Positions 1 to 6,082 of a stretch of 6,082 nucleotides of DNA are shown one piece after another. The DNA lies in the NCBI GenBank assembly GCA_003156615.1, contig PMHI01000676.1, positions 9,494-15,575 of the forward strand, given 5' to 3'. The notes under the pieces are model-generated. The model was not told where the DNA came from, did no database searches, and saw only the letters and a program-made list of their open reading frames with translations. The stretch comes from Acidobacteriaceae bacterium. Its GTDB lineage: Bacteria; Acidobacteriota; Terriglobia; Terriglobales; SbA1. The position numbers were made by a program, and so were the translations under genes. How positions within the stretch are numbered: position 1 is the first letter of the stretch; every line of letters starts with the position of its first letter.

Positions 1-342
1 ACGCTGGGCCTGGGAGTGGTAGGAGCAGCCTACGCGCAGAGCACGACCACCGCGATTTTTTGGATCAGTCTGGCCATCGGGGGACTGTCCGCCGCCGCAC
101 CTGTGGGTTGGTCCATACCGTCATTGATCGCCCCGCGGGAGAGCGTGGGAACGCTCGGGGGAATCCTGAATTTCGGCAATCAACTGGCGGCGATCGCCGC
201 GCCGATTGTAACGGGTTATATCGCCCAGACCACGCGCTCTTTTTTCTGGGCGTTTGGGGCGGCCGCCGCCTTTCTGGTCGTGGGCATCTCGGGCTACGGA
301 TTCTTGCTGGGCCGAATCGAAGTGATTCCCGAGCCGTCGTAA
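1..342 (+). CDS. MFS transporter, ACS (sugar-acid symporter) type, C-terminal fragment
   Basis: The first 342 bases are an open frame from the window edge to a TAA stop, giving the last 113 residues of a membrane transporter; its start lies outside the window. Two or three hydrophobic segments are visible: one around IFWISLAIGGLSAAAP, one spanning the glycine/alanine-rich stretch ILNFGNQLAAIAAPIVTGYI, and a last one (FFWAFGAAAAFLVVGISGYGFLL). The order 'PVGWSIPSLIAP', 'GTLGGILNFGNQLAAIAAPI' and a terminal 'FLLGRIEVI' matches the end of ACS-family MFS carriers, which import hexuronates, galactonate, glucarate and similar anions with a cation. That family placement is from recalled family character, and the substrate cannot be read from this end. 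The gene lies 84 bases upstream of the GH97 gene on the same strand, which suggests related sugar use, although an operator-like site lies between them. Confidence 0.88.
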   Translation, partial: TLGLGVVGAAYAQSTTTAIFWISLAIGGLSAAAPVGWSIPSLIAPRESVGTLGGILNFGNQLAAIAAPIVTGYIAQTTRSFFWAFGAAAAFLVVGISGYGFLLGRIEVIPEPS

Positions 343-350
343 GCCGTAGA

Positions 351-357
351 TTTTTTT
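351..357 (+). terminator. Possible weak intrinsic terminator at the transporter 3' end (T7 tract)
   Basis: Seven consecutive T residues begin nine bases after the transporter stop. Upstream, CTACGG (294-299) can pair with CCGTAG (344-349), directly before the T tract. The enclosed segment holds a second perfect 5-bp hairpin, GAATC-gaagt-GATTC (314-328). A nested stem followed by a T tract could end the transporter transcript. The outer stem is short and its enclosed loop is long, so this is only a candidate. Confidence 0.3.
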
Positions 358-367
358 GGGGCAAGGC

Positions 368-381
368 TGTAATCGTTTACA
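368..381 (+). promoter_or_regulatory. Palindromic operator, LacI/CcpA-type, upstream of the GH97 gene
   Basis: The 14 bases TGTAATCGTTTACA form a palindrome with perfect 5-bp arms (TGTAA and TTACA) around a TCGT centre holding a central CG. This agrees with the general LacI-family operator form TGnAAnCGnTTnCA and with the Gram-positive cre consensus of the related CcpA. It sits 45 bases before the chosen GH97 start codon, a usual place for a repressor site. The first six bases, TGTAAT, also resemble a -10 box (one mismatch to TATAAT), so a bound repressor could block the promoter; no good -35 box was seen. The match is seen directly; the regulator family is inferred, and no lacI-like gene is present in the window. 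Confidence 0.6.
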
Positions 382-409
382 ATCGTGACCACCATGGGAT
401 GGACAAATC

Positions 410-416
410 GGAAGGG
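410..416 (+). promoter_or_regulatory. Shine-Dalgarno of the GH97 gene
   Basis: GGAAGGG ends ten bases before the ATG at 427. It decides the start: the upstream in-frame GTG (385) and ATG (394) lack a comparable site, and starting there would put 11 to 14 polar residues before the signal peptide. GTG385 also lies only four bases after the predicted operator. Confidence 0.65.
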
Positions 417-426
417 ATCAATCTCG

Positions 427-2391
427 ATGAACATGCAACTGGAAAAAGCGATTCTGTGGATGGTGCCGGCGTTGTTGCTCGGGGGCCATTGCCTCGGGCA
501 ATCGAGCTATGATGTGCGCTCGCCGGACAACCGCATCGAACTGCGCGTCCGCACGGCCCAGCAAATTCGCTACGACGTGGTGCTCAATGGCGCCGAGGTA
601 CTGCGGGACTGCCCACTTTCTCTCGACATCGATCACAAACCATTGGGGCTCGAGCCCAAGGTGCTGGCTGCCCACAAACGCAGCTCCCATCAGGTGCTAG
701 AACCGGTCGTGCATCAGAAATCGGCGACGATCCAGGAGAACTATAACGAGCTGCGGCTCGAAATGGATGGCGGTTATGCCGTGGTATTTCGCGCTTACAA
801 CGAAGGCACCGCATACCGTTTCGAAACTTCTCTCCCGCAGGCACAAGTGAAAGTTTACGGGGAAGAAGTCCATTTCAATTTCCCCGGAGTGAATACTCTC
901 GTCTACTATCCGCAGGAAGATAGCTTCTACTCGCATAATGAACGGCGCTATATTCCGCTGCGCACCAGCGAAATCCTGCCGGAGTTTCTTGCCACCCTGC
1001 CGGCGGTGGCGGAAGCCGCCGAAGGCGCGAAGCTGGCCATCGCGGAATCAGACGTCGAGGATTATCCCGGAATGTGGCTGCGCGGCACGGGCGGACCCGG
1101 GCTGGTTGCGGCGTTCCCTCCCTATCCGCTAAAAGAAGTGCAAACCAGCGACCGCGATTTCCGGGTCGCCGAGGCCGCCGATTATATTGCGGTTACATCC
1201 GGTACGCGCACTTACCCGTGGCGGCTCGTGGGCATCGCCCAACACGACGGCGATCTGCTCACCAATCCGTTGGTGTGGTTGCTTGAAAAACCTTCGCAAC
1301 TCGAGGATACCTCGTGGATTAAGCCCGGCATGTCTACATGGGATTGGTGGGGCGGCTGGAATCTCTACGGCGTGGATTTCAAGGCCGGAGTCAACACCGC
1401 GACGTACAAGTATTATGTCGACTTCGCCGTCAAGTACGGCATCCCCTACATCCTTCTGGACGAGGGCTGGTACAAGCTGGGCAATGCTCTCGAAGTAGCT
1501 CCCGATCTAAACATGGAAGAACTGGCCGCATACGCGAAGCAAAAAAATGTGGGCATCCTGCTTTGGGTTTCGTGGAAGACGCTCGACGATCAACTGATCC
1601 CCGCGCTCGATCTATACACCACCTGGGGCGTCAAGGGCATCAAGGTCGATTTCATGCAGCGCAGCGACCAACTCATGATCAACTTCTTTTACAAGGTCGC
1701 TCGCGAGACGGCCAAACGCAAGATGCTCCTTGACTTTCACGGCGACCAGAAACCGGCGTCCATGACGCGCACCTGGCCCAACCTGATCGGCACGGAAGGC
1801 GTTCGCGGCATGGAGTGGAGCAAATGGAGCTGGGAGTCCGAGCCCAAACACAACATGACGCTGCCCTTTACCAGAATGTTTCTGGGCCCCATGGATTTCA
1901 CGCCGGGCGCGATGCGCAACGCTACGCGCGCCACGTTTGCTCCGATCGGGGCCGAGCCCATGGCAATGGGCACGCGCTCGAACCAACTGGCGATGTACGT
2001 GGTCTTTGACAGCCCGCTGGGGATGCTCTCCGATACCCCGTCGAATTACCTGCGCGAACCCGACGCCTTGGAGTTTTTGGCGGCCGTTCCTACCACTTGG
2101 GATGAGACCAGAGTTCTCGATGCCAAAATCGCCGAGTACGCACTGGTTGCCCGGAAAAATGGCAAGGACTGGTATCTGGGGGCGATGACGGACTGGACCC
2201 CGCGCGATCTGGTGGTCGACTTTTCTTTTTTGCCCCAAGGCACGTTCTCACTCGACGAGTATGCGGACGGCGTCAATGCCGACCGCAATGCCAGCGACTA
2301 CAAGCGACAAAAGATCCAGGTGACCAAAGCCACCAAGCTCAACATTCATTTAGCGCCGGGAGGGGGGTGGGCGGCGAGAATTCAGCCCTAG
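427..2391 (+). CDS. Secreted glycoside hydrolase family 97 enzyme, retaining type (alpha-galactosidase-like)
   Basis: A 654-residue protein, a normal length for GH97, starting at ATG 427. A signal peptide is visible (K7, hydrophobic core 8-19, probable cleavage after CLG at 24), so the enzyme should act in the periplasm or outside; the lone Cys22 is not in a good lipobox. Residues about 28-290 form the N-terminal beta-sandwich region, opening with 'DVRSPDNRIELRV'. About 297-545 form the catalytic barrel, with STWDWWGGWN, LLDEGWY (343-349), GIKVDF, LLDFHG and RTWPN. About 550-654 form the C-terminal beta domain, ending in the typical 'APGGGWAARI'. Asp408 (in KVDF) and Glu463 (in EGVRGME) lie 55 residues apart, as do the nucleophile Asp415 and acid/base Glu470 that I recall for the Bacteroides retaining alpha-galactosidase. 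Gly439 follows His438 where inverting SusB-type enzymes have a catalytic base Glu, 24 residues before the acid Glu. Hence a retaining enzyme hydrolysing alpha-galactosides or a stereochemically similar glycoside (for example beta-L-arabinopyranoside) is expected. The frame is intact. The family is near certain, the substrate is not. Confidence 0.93.
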   Translation: MNMQLEKAILWMVPALLLGGHCLGQSSYDVRSPDNRIELRVRTAQQIRYDVVLNGAEVLRDCPLSLDIDHKPLGLEPKVLAAHKRSSHQVLEPVVHQKSATIQENYNELRLEMDGGYAVVFRAYNEGTAYRFETSLPQAQVKVYGEEVHFNFPGVNTLVYYPQEDSFYSHNERRYIPLRTSEILPEFLATLPAVAEAAEGAKLAIAESDVEDYPGMWLRGTGGPGLVAAFPPYPLKEVQTSDRDFRVAEAADYIAVTSGTRTYPWRLVGIAQHDGDLLTNPLVWLLEKPSQLEDTSWIKPGMSTWDWWGGWNLYGVDFKAGVNTATYKYYVDFAVKYGIPYILLDEGWYKLGNALEVAPDLNMEELAAYAKQKNVGILLWVSWKTLDDQLIPALDLYTTWGVKGIKVDFMQRSDQLMINFFYKVARETAKRKMLLDFHGDQKPASMTRTWPNLIGTEGVRGMEWSKWSWESEPKHNMTLPFTRMFLGPMDFTPGAMRNATRATFAPIGAEPMAMGTRSNQLAMYVVFDSPLGMLSDTPSNYLREPDALEFLAAVPTTWDETRVLDAKIAEYALVARKNGKDWYLGAMTDWTPRDLVVDFSFLPQGTFSLDEYADGVNADRNASDYKRQKIQVTKATKLNIHLAPGGGWAARIQP

Positions 2392-2393
2392 CA

Positions 2394-2407
2394 GCTCAGG
2401 GATGAGC
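2394..2407. terminator. Small hairpin in the convergent gap
   Basis: GCTCA-GGGA-TGAGC is a perfect 5-bp inverted repeat with a 4-base loop, beginning two bases after the GH97 stop, in the 43-base gap between the two convergent genes. It could help end transcription from either side. No T tract follows it on either strand, so a classical intrinsic terminator is doubtful. Confidence 0.25.
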
Positions 2408-2434
2408 CAAGATGCGCTTCCAGCTATGTTATCT

Positions 2435-3691
2435 CTAAGCTAAGGCTATCAAGGAGAGCAGTTCGCGTAGATCGGTGGGGGTGGTCGATTCGGTTCCCCG
2501 GGGCATCGAGGGGCCGATCGCGACAGCCTCACCATGATTCTCAAACCACACCAGAAATGCGGACTGATCGGCGCCCGCTAGCCTTTGCTGATTGATCCAG
2601 TTGTAGTAAGCCCCCAGGTCAGCATCCATCAACGAACCCAGGGGATCGAGTTCCGCCTGATCCTGCTTTTCCGACAGCAGTTCATTCATGGGCTTCTGCC
2701 GTTGCCGGGGAGCGAAGCGGACGAGCAGAGTGCAGGGCTGGGCCCGGCGCAGCGCTTCGCGTGCTGTCCATTGGGCAAAGGTAGTGCTGAAAATCTGGGT
2801 TCCGGAGCCCTCCGTCAGAAGCTTAACCTGGAAGCGGTCGAGCACCGGATCTCCCCCTTGGAGACCAAGTTCGGAGGGATTCATCTGTGCCAGCAGCGTC
2901 CGCAAGGCCTCGGGTCCCATCCCCGGTGTCTCAATTTCCCCGCGCATTTTGCGCAGTAGCGCAGCGCGCACTGGTTCGAGAGCGCGGTAGGAGACGCAGG
3001 TCAGTTCCGGAGAATGCTCCGCTTCTGCCCCGCCATCGACGTACCAATGGCCGTATGGAATGGGATGCGATTGGGCGCGAGCGCCTATAGCATCGAGCAA
3101 TAGCCTGAGCCCACCCTCCGGCTTGACCCGGCCGAAATAACCTCCGTGCGGCCGCAGTTTGCGAAATAGAGGTTCGTCGTAGCCGGAGACTCCCTGGCCG
3201 ATCACGGCAATTCCGAGGCGAGGGATGGGAGGCTGCTCTGGCGGAACTGCCGCATGCAAACGGTCGGCATAATCGGTCGCCGCTTTTCGGAACGCATCCA
3301 ACTGGTGGGTCGCCCAAAGGTGCGCCGACAGTTGCTCGACAAACAGAGCCGGCGAGTTGACCCAGTCCATCTGTTCGAGCTGTGGAGAAAGCGTGATTTG
3401 AGCAAATCCCTGGAACCAGTCTTTCTGTGCTTCTGAGAAATGTTTTGCGGGATGCCCGGAGGAAGGTTCGGCGGAAGGTTCGGCAGAAAGCGATTGCAAA
3501 TTTGCGAGTTCTTTTTCGAGGGCTCTGCGTTCCGCAGGAAACTTGAAATCGTAATAAATGGCTTCTCGCAACAGGTTGGGAACGAAGCTGAGGGGCAACC
3601 CCTGCAATGCCACGAGGTAGCGGACGGCTAGTTTCCTAGCCTCGGGAGGGTAACCATTGAAGTGCTCCGCTTTGAGTTCGCGTGGAAGCAT
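2435..3691 (-). CDS. Conserved-looking protein of unknown function (418 residues, probably cytoplasmic)
   Basis: I do not recognise a named domain in this protein. It has no signal peptide and no membrane segment, so it is probably cytoplasmic. Residues 1-68 are helical and charged, with 'YPPEARKLAVRYLVALQGLPLSFVPNLLREAIYYDFKFPAERRALEKEL'-type composition. A Ser/Pro/Glu linker (70-79) contains the doubled unit AEPSAEPS. A helical stretch (85-148) rich in Trp, Gln and Phe follows. The C-terminal part (about 155-418) looks like an alpha/beta fold: strands such as RLGIAVIGQGV (158-168) and TLLVRF (321-326), a glycine-rich 'RPHGGYFGRVKPEGG' (180-194), HWYVDGGAEAEHS (215-227), and the closing 'FLVWFENHGEAVAIGPSMPR' (379-398) followed by GTESTTPTDLRELL. 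The ATG at 3691 lies five bases after the stop of the upstream Tat-exported protein. The only Shine-Dalgarno-like GGAG is about 14 bases away, inside that gene's end, so translational coupling is likely. It appears to be the last gene of the operon. The ordered motifs suggest a real family; the function is unknown. Confidence 0.85.
   Translation of the reverse strand: MLPRELKAEHFNGYPPEARKLAVRYLVALQGLPLSFVPNLLREAIYYDFKFPAERRALEKELANLQSLSAEPSAEPSSGHPAKHFSEAQKDWFQGFAQITLSPQLEQMDWVNSPALFVEQLSAHLWATHQLDAFRKAATDYADRLHAAVPPEQPPIPRLGIAVIGQGVSGYDEPLFRKLRPHGGYFGRVKPEGGLRLLLDAIGARAQSHPIPYGHWYVDGGAEAEHSPELTCVSYRALEPVRAALLRKMRGEIETPGMGPEALRTLLAQMNPSELGLQGGDPVLDRFQVKLLTEGSGTQIFSTTFAQWTAREALRRAQPCTLLVRFAPRQRQKPMNELLSEKQDQAELDPLGSLMDADLGAYYNWINQQRLAGADQSAFLVWFENHGEAVAIGPSMPRGTESTTPTDLRELLSLIALA
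3461..3484 (-). repeat. 12-bp tandem duplication inside the unknown 418-residue protein
   Basis: GGAAGGTTCGGC occurs twice in perfect tandem (3461-3472 and 3473-3484, plus-strand reading). On the coding strand it gives the doubled AEPS unit of a flexible linker at residues 70-77. The unit is a multiple of three, so copy-number change would alter linker length without breaking the frame. Confidence 0.8.
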
Positions 3692-3696
3692 GGAAA

Positions 3697-4863
3697 CTAA
3701 GCCAGCTCCGGAATCGGCTTCCCTCGTGCGAGCGTCGGAGAAAAATCCAGCATCGCGCCGATCGTTGGGACCAGGTCGGTCGACTCCATCGGGCGATCGA
3801 CCACCACGCCCTCACGCACGCCCGTACCCAAGGCCATCATCCAGGTCGTGCGGGAAAGCGCATCGCCGGTGCGATGGTGCTGAAATCCGTTGCCTCCCGA
3901 GTCGTCGTCGGAGTCCCGTCCGAAATCGGGCAGGATGAACAGCGTGGTCTTGCCCGCGTACTCGGGCTCGCTTTGGATCACCTTCCAGAGTTCTGCACAC
4001 AGGCGGTCGGTGCGGCGGATGCCATCAATGTACAGGGAGTAGGCCCCGGCATGGGCCACGTCGATGTCGTGCATGGTGATCCACAAAAGGCTGGGGGCTT
4101 CCTGGCGCATTAACTGACGCACGACGTACACGGAGAGCTCGTCCGGACTCGACAGGGTCCGCGCGTGGGCCTTAAAGTCATCGACCGACAGATTCAATAT
4201 CCTCTCCATCTGCTCCAGCTCAACTTCGCCGCCTCCCAGCTCCGGCACGTAGAACGGGGTTTCATAATTGTCACGCAGCAAATGCTGGTAATCGCTGTGG
4301 CCGCTCGAGAGCGCGGCGGTTAGCAGATGCTTGGGAAGAATTACCCTGGCCCCCAAGCCTGCGCCATAGGAACGGTGGCTGCTTTCGCCGATGCGATTGA
4401 AACCGTTGCTGGGCGCAACGACCCATGCGTCCGACGCCGGGCGCTTGCGGTCTTTGCGAAAGTATTCAAACACCGTCGGGTGCTCCGGGGGAAGCGCGGC
4501 AAAATTGTTGATGGTTTCATAGACTCCTGTAGCCAGGCTTGCGGTAGCGACATAGTGGCCCAGGATTCCGCGATTGACCACCTGCGTGAAGAAAGTCGAC
4601 CGGGGAATGAGTTCACCCATGAGATGCGGGATGTTTCCCTGGCCCTCCGGCGCGAACGTCTCCTGGTCGCGCGCTCCCCCACCGAACGTGATGACGACTA
4701 CCTTTCTGTTCCGAGACGGCATCGCCGCGCGCGCCAGCGTTGCGGAGCCGAGCAGCGCGCTGCCCAGCGCCAAGCCGGCGGCGTTGCGCAAAAAATCGCG
4801 ACGGCTGAAGGCGAGCCTCCGGCCGGGGTCCTCGGCCGCCGCGGACTTGTAAAGGTGCATCAT
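3697..4863 (-). CDS. Tat-exported alkaline-phosphatase-superfamily protein, DUF1501/sulfatase-like
   Basis: A 388-residue protein with a clear twin-arginine signal, SRRDFL (20-25), followed by a hydrophobic alanine/leucine stretch and a likely cleavage after ARA (45-47); it should be exported folded. The mature part starts with a strand, KVVVITF (54-60), running into GGGARDQETFAP (61-72), which resembles the 'GGpsq-D-tF-PKP' opening of DUF1501 proteins of the alkaline phosphatase clan. HDIDVAH (265-271), with Asp266, Asp268 and His271, fits a metal-binding D-x-x-x-H-like element. LPDFGRD (311-317) followed by GNGFQHH (324-330) resembles the 'EFGR...DH' end of that clan, and the C-terminus has the usual 'STDLVPTIGAMLD' (361-373). 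The metal-site Asp313 is followed by Phe where many relatives have His or Asn. Hydrolysis of a phosphate or sulfate ester is possible, but activity is uncertain. ATG 4863 was chosen (a second ATG follows at once); no strong Shine-Dalgarno is visible. It lies 68 bases downstream of the TPR gene and 5 bases upstream of the unknown gene, with the same orientation. Confidence 0.82.
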   Translation of the reverse strand: MMHLYKSAAAEDPGRRLAFSRRDFLRNAAGLALGSALLGSATLARAAMPSRNRKVVVITFGGGARDQETFAPEGQGNIPHLMGELIPRSTFFTQVVNRGILGHYVATASLATGVYETINNFAALPPEHPTVFEYFRKDRKRPASDAWVVAPSNGFNRIGESSHRSYGAGLGARVILPKHLLTAALSSGHSDYQHLLRDNYETPFYVPELGGGEVELEQMERILNLSVDDFKAHARTLSSPDELSVYVVRQLMRQEAPSLLWITMHDIDVAHAGAYSLYIDGIRRTDRLCAELWKVIQSEPEYAGKTTLFILPDFGRDSDDDSGGNGFQHHRTGDALSRTTWMMALGTGVREGVVVDRPMESTDLVPTIGAMLDFSPTLARGKPIPELA

Positions 4864-4931
4864 GGGTGACCGATCTTAAACTCGAATCTCTCGTCCGATT
4901 CTGCGCGATTCCTTATCGCCTGTGTCCATGT

Positions 4932-6082
4932 TCACGGCTTCGCGGACGGGCTGTCCTTGGCCGATAAAACAAACTGTTGAATCTCGGCCCTCTGTTTATC
5001 GAGATCGGCCAAGTGCCGCTGGCGAATGCCTTGATAGACCTCGAACTGCTGCTGCGCCAGATCTTTCTCGCCGGTCCGCACGTAGGCTTGCCCCAGCCGG
5101 TAATAGGCGTCGGCCAGATCCGGATTCAGCTCACGGGCCCGTACATACTCCGCGATGGCCTCCTGGTACTTATTCTGAGCCGCATAGAGGTTGCCCATCT
5201 GCAAGTGGCCGTCAGCGAATCCCGGGTCGATGGTCACGGATTTTTTCAGCAGGGCCTCGATTTGATGGAAGTCGACGTCTGGATCCTCAGCTCGCTTGCC
5301 CTTCCATAGACTCATGGCGTAGTAGTAAAGGGCGTGCGCATTGCTCGGCTCGAGATCCGCAAACCGGCGGAATCGCTGGATCACTTCCAGTGCCTGGCTG
5401 GGAGAACTGTCGTAAGCCTTCGACAGAAAAAGATAACACCGCCCGTCCGATGGATTCAGATCGGCACCCTTCAACAGGGCAGCGACCGCCTCGTCATAGT
5501 TGCCGTGAGCGTAGAGGGCGACGCCGAGGCCGACCATCAGTCGAGGCGAACTGGGATAACGCTCGGTCCCTTTCTGGAAGACATCGACGGCAGGCCCGAG
5601 CGTGCGGTGCAGCAGCAGTTCACTGCCCCAGTCGAATAGGTTGCTCTCGCTCGGGTCTGCGTGCGCCGCCACCTCGAATTCATGCTCCGCGGCCACAAAT
5701 TGGCCGTCTTTTTCTTCCAGCTCACCCAGAAGGTTGTGCAGTTCCGCGGTGTCCTTGCGCTTTAGAAGATCGTGAATCAGTTGTCGTCCGTCCGCCAGCC
5801 GTCCGGTCAGAATGTAGGCAAGCGACAAATCGTAGCCGTTGTCGTAAGCGGAAGGATCGATTCGTTGAGCGCGATCGAGATACTGAGCCGCCTTGGGAAC
5901 TTTCCCCGCTCGCACGTAAAATTCGCCGAGGTTATGGTTGGTATCAAAATTGTCCGGCTCCAGTTCGACCGCTTTCTCGAACTGATCCTGCGCCGGATCG
6001 AGCTTTCCTAAGCGCACCAGGTTGGCAGCCAGGTTGGTTCGAGCCGGCGCCGAATCTGGCTTGAGGTGGACAGCTTCGTCCA
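4932..6082 (-). CDS. TPR-repeat protein, 5' end outside the window
   Basis: The frame is open from the window edge to a TGA at 4932-4934, giving 382 complete codons; the start is not in view, and the GTG at 6015-6017 is internal to a repeat (TNLAANLVRLGKLDPAQDQF), so it should not be taken as the start. About ten tetratricopeptide units of roughly 34 residues follow one another, recognisable by Leu/Gly/Ala at the turn positions and a closing -P- such as LEPDN, IDPSA, ADPSE, YPSS, LNPSD, LEPSN, IDPGF and LNPDL. One unit near 5200-5350 is longer than the others because of an insert, KRAEDPDVDFHQ. The last repeat passes into a charged helical tail (RQRHLADLDKQRAEIQQF) and a short disordered end. 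TPR arrays are protein-binding scaffolds; the partner is unknown. It is the first visible gene of the minus-strand operon. Localisation cannot be told without the N-terminus. Confidence 0.9.
   Translation of the reverse strand, partial: DEAVHLKPDSAPARTNLAANLVRLGKLDPAQDQFEKAVELEPDNFDTNHNLGEFYVRAGKVPKAAQYLDRAQRIDPSAYDNGYDLSLAYILTGRLADGRQLIHDLLKRKDTAELHNLLGELEEKDGQFVAAEHEFEVAAHADPSESNLFDWGSELLLHRTLGPAVDVFQKGTERYPSSPRLMVGLGVALYAHGNYDEAVAALLKGADLNPSDGRCYLFLSKAYDSSPSQALEVIQRFRRFADLEPSNAHALYYYAMSLWKGKRAEDPDVDFHQIEALLKKSVTIDPGFADGHLQMGNLYAAQNKYQEAIAEYVRARELNPDLADAYYRLGQAYVRTGEKDLAQQQFEVYQGIRQRHLADLDKQRAEIQQFVLSAKDSPSAKP

Noticed and set aside
385..426. Alternative GH97 starts at GTG 385 or ATG 394
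   Set aside because: They would add polar residues ahead of the signal peptide, lack a Shine-Dalgarno, and begin almost on top of the predicted operator; ATG 427 has GGAAGGG at good spacing.
1612..2238. A 208-codon minus-strand open frame inside the GH97 gene
   Set aside because: It lies wholly opposite the conserved catalytic region of GH97, has no plausible domain and no ribosome binding site of note.
2392..2434. A small RNA or gene in the convergent gap
   Set aside because: The gap is only 43 bases and shows nothing beyond one 5-bp hairpin.
2435..2540. Resemblance of the unknown protein's end (GTESTTPTDLRELLSL) to the C-terminal 'STDLVPTI' motif of AlkP-type proteins
   Set aside because: The similarity is limited to a few residues and the rest of the protein shows no AlkP metal motifs, so a degenerate AlkP domain is not supported.
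4884..4911. Inverted and direct copies of GAATC/GATTC between the TPR and AlkP-like genes
   Set aside because: The stem GAATC-8 bases-GATTC is only 5 bp, and the second GATTC copy gives no consistent symmetric site. This could easily arise by chance.
4922..6064. A 380-codon plus-strand open frame running opposite the TPR gene
   Set aside because: Its translation is rich in Arg, Pro and Ser with no recognisable domain, while the minus strand in the same place encodes clear, regular TPR units. It is an antisense shadow of a GC-rich gene.

Overview
The window looks like a piece of a GC-rich bacterial chromosome. The gene set fits Acidobacteriota best: a sugar-acid type MFS carrier beside a secreted GH97 glycosidase, then a gene group combining a long TPR protein with a Tat-exported alkaline-phosphatase-like protein. 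This assignment is inference from gene style; no rRNA or other phylogenetic marker is present. No tRNA, rRNA, CRISPR array, insertion sequence or other mobile element was seen.

The left third (1-2391, plus strand) looks like a carbohydrate-use region. It holds the last 113 codons of an MFS transporter of the ACS (sugar acid / hexuronate) type and a complete secreted glycoside hydrolase family 97 enzyme. The 84-base gap between them holds a T7 tract, a palindrome (TGTAA-TCGT-TTACA) that matches LacI/CcpA-type operators, and a good Shine-Dalgarno. The GH97 enzyme carries the residue pattern of the retaining (alpha-galactosidase-type) branch: Asp408, Gly439 and Glu463. The simplest reading is that the enzyme is made when a sugar relieves a LacI-family repressor, cleaves an alpha-linked sugar from an oligosaccharide in the periplasm, and the transporter imports a related product.

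The right two thirds (2435-6082, minus strand) read as one probable operon, transcribed from the right edge leftwards. In transcription order it has a TPR-repeat protein (start outside the window), a 388-residue Tat-exported protein with DUF1501/sulfatase-like (alkaline phosphatase clan) motifs, and a 418-residue protein of unknown function with no export signal. The last two are only 5 bases apart and are probably translationally coupled. The two strands' genes converge in a 43-base gap (2392-2434) with a small hairpin.

The least explained part is the minus-strand trio: an exported AlkP-fold protein with an unusual metal-site motif, coupled to a leaderless unknown protein and headed by a TPR scaffold. 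The rest is ordinary polysaccharide-use biology with a clear predicted operator. No definite new system can be claimed from sequence alone.
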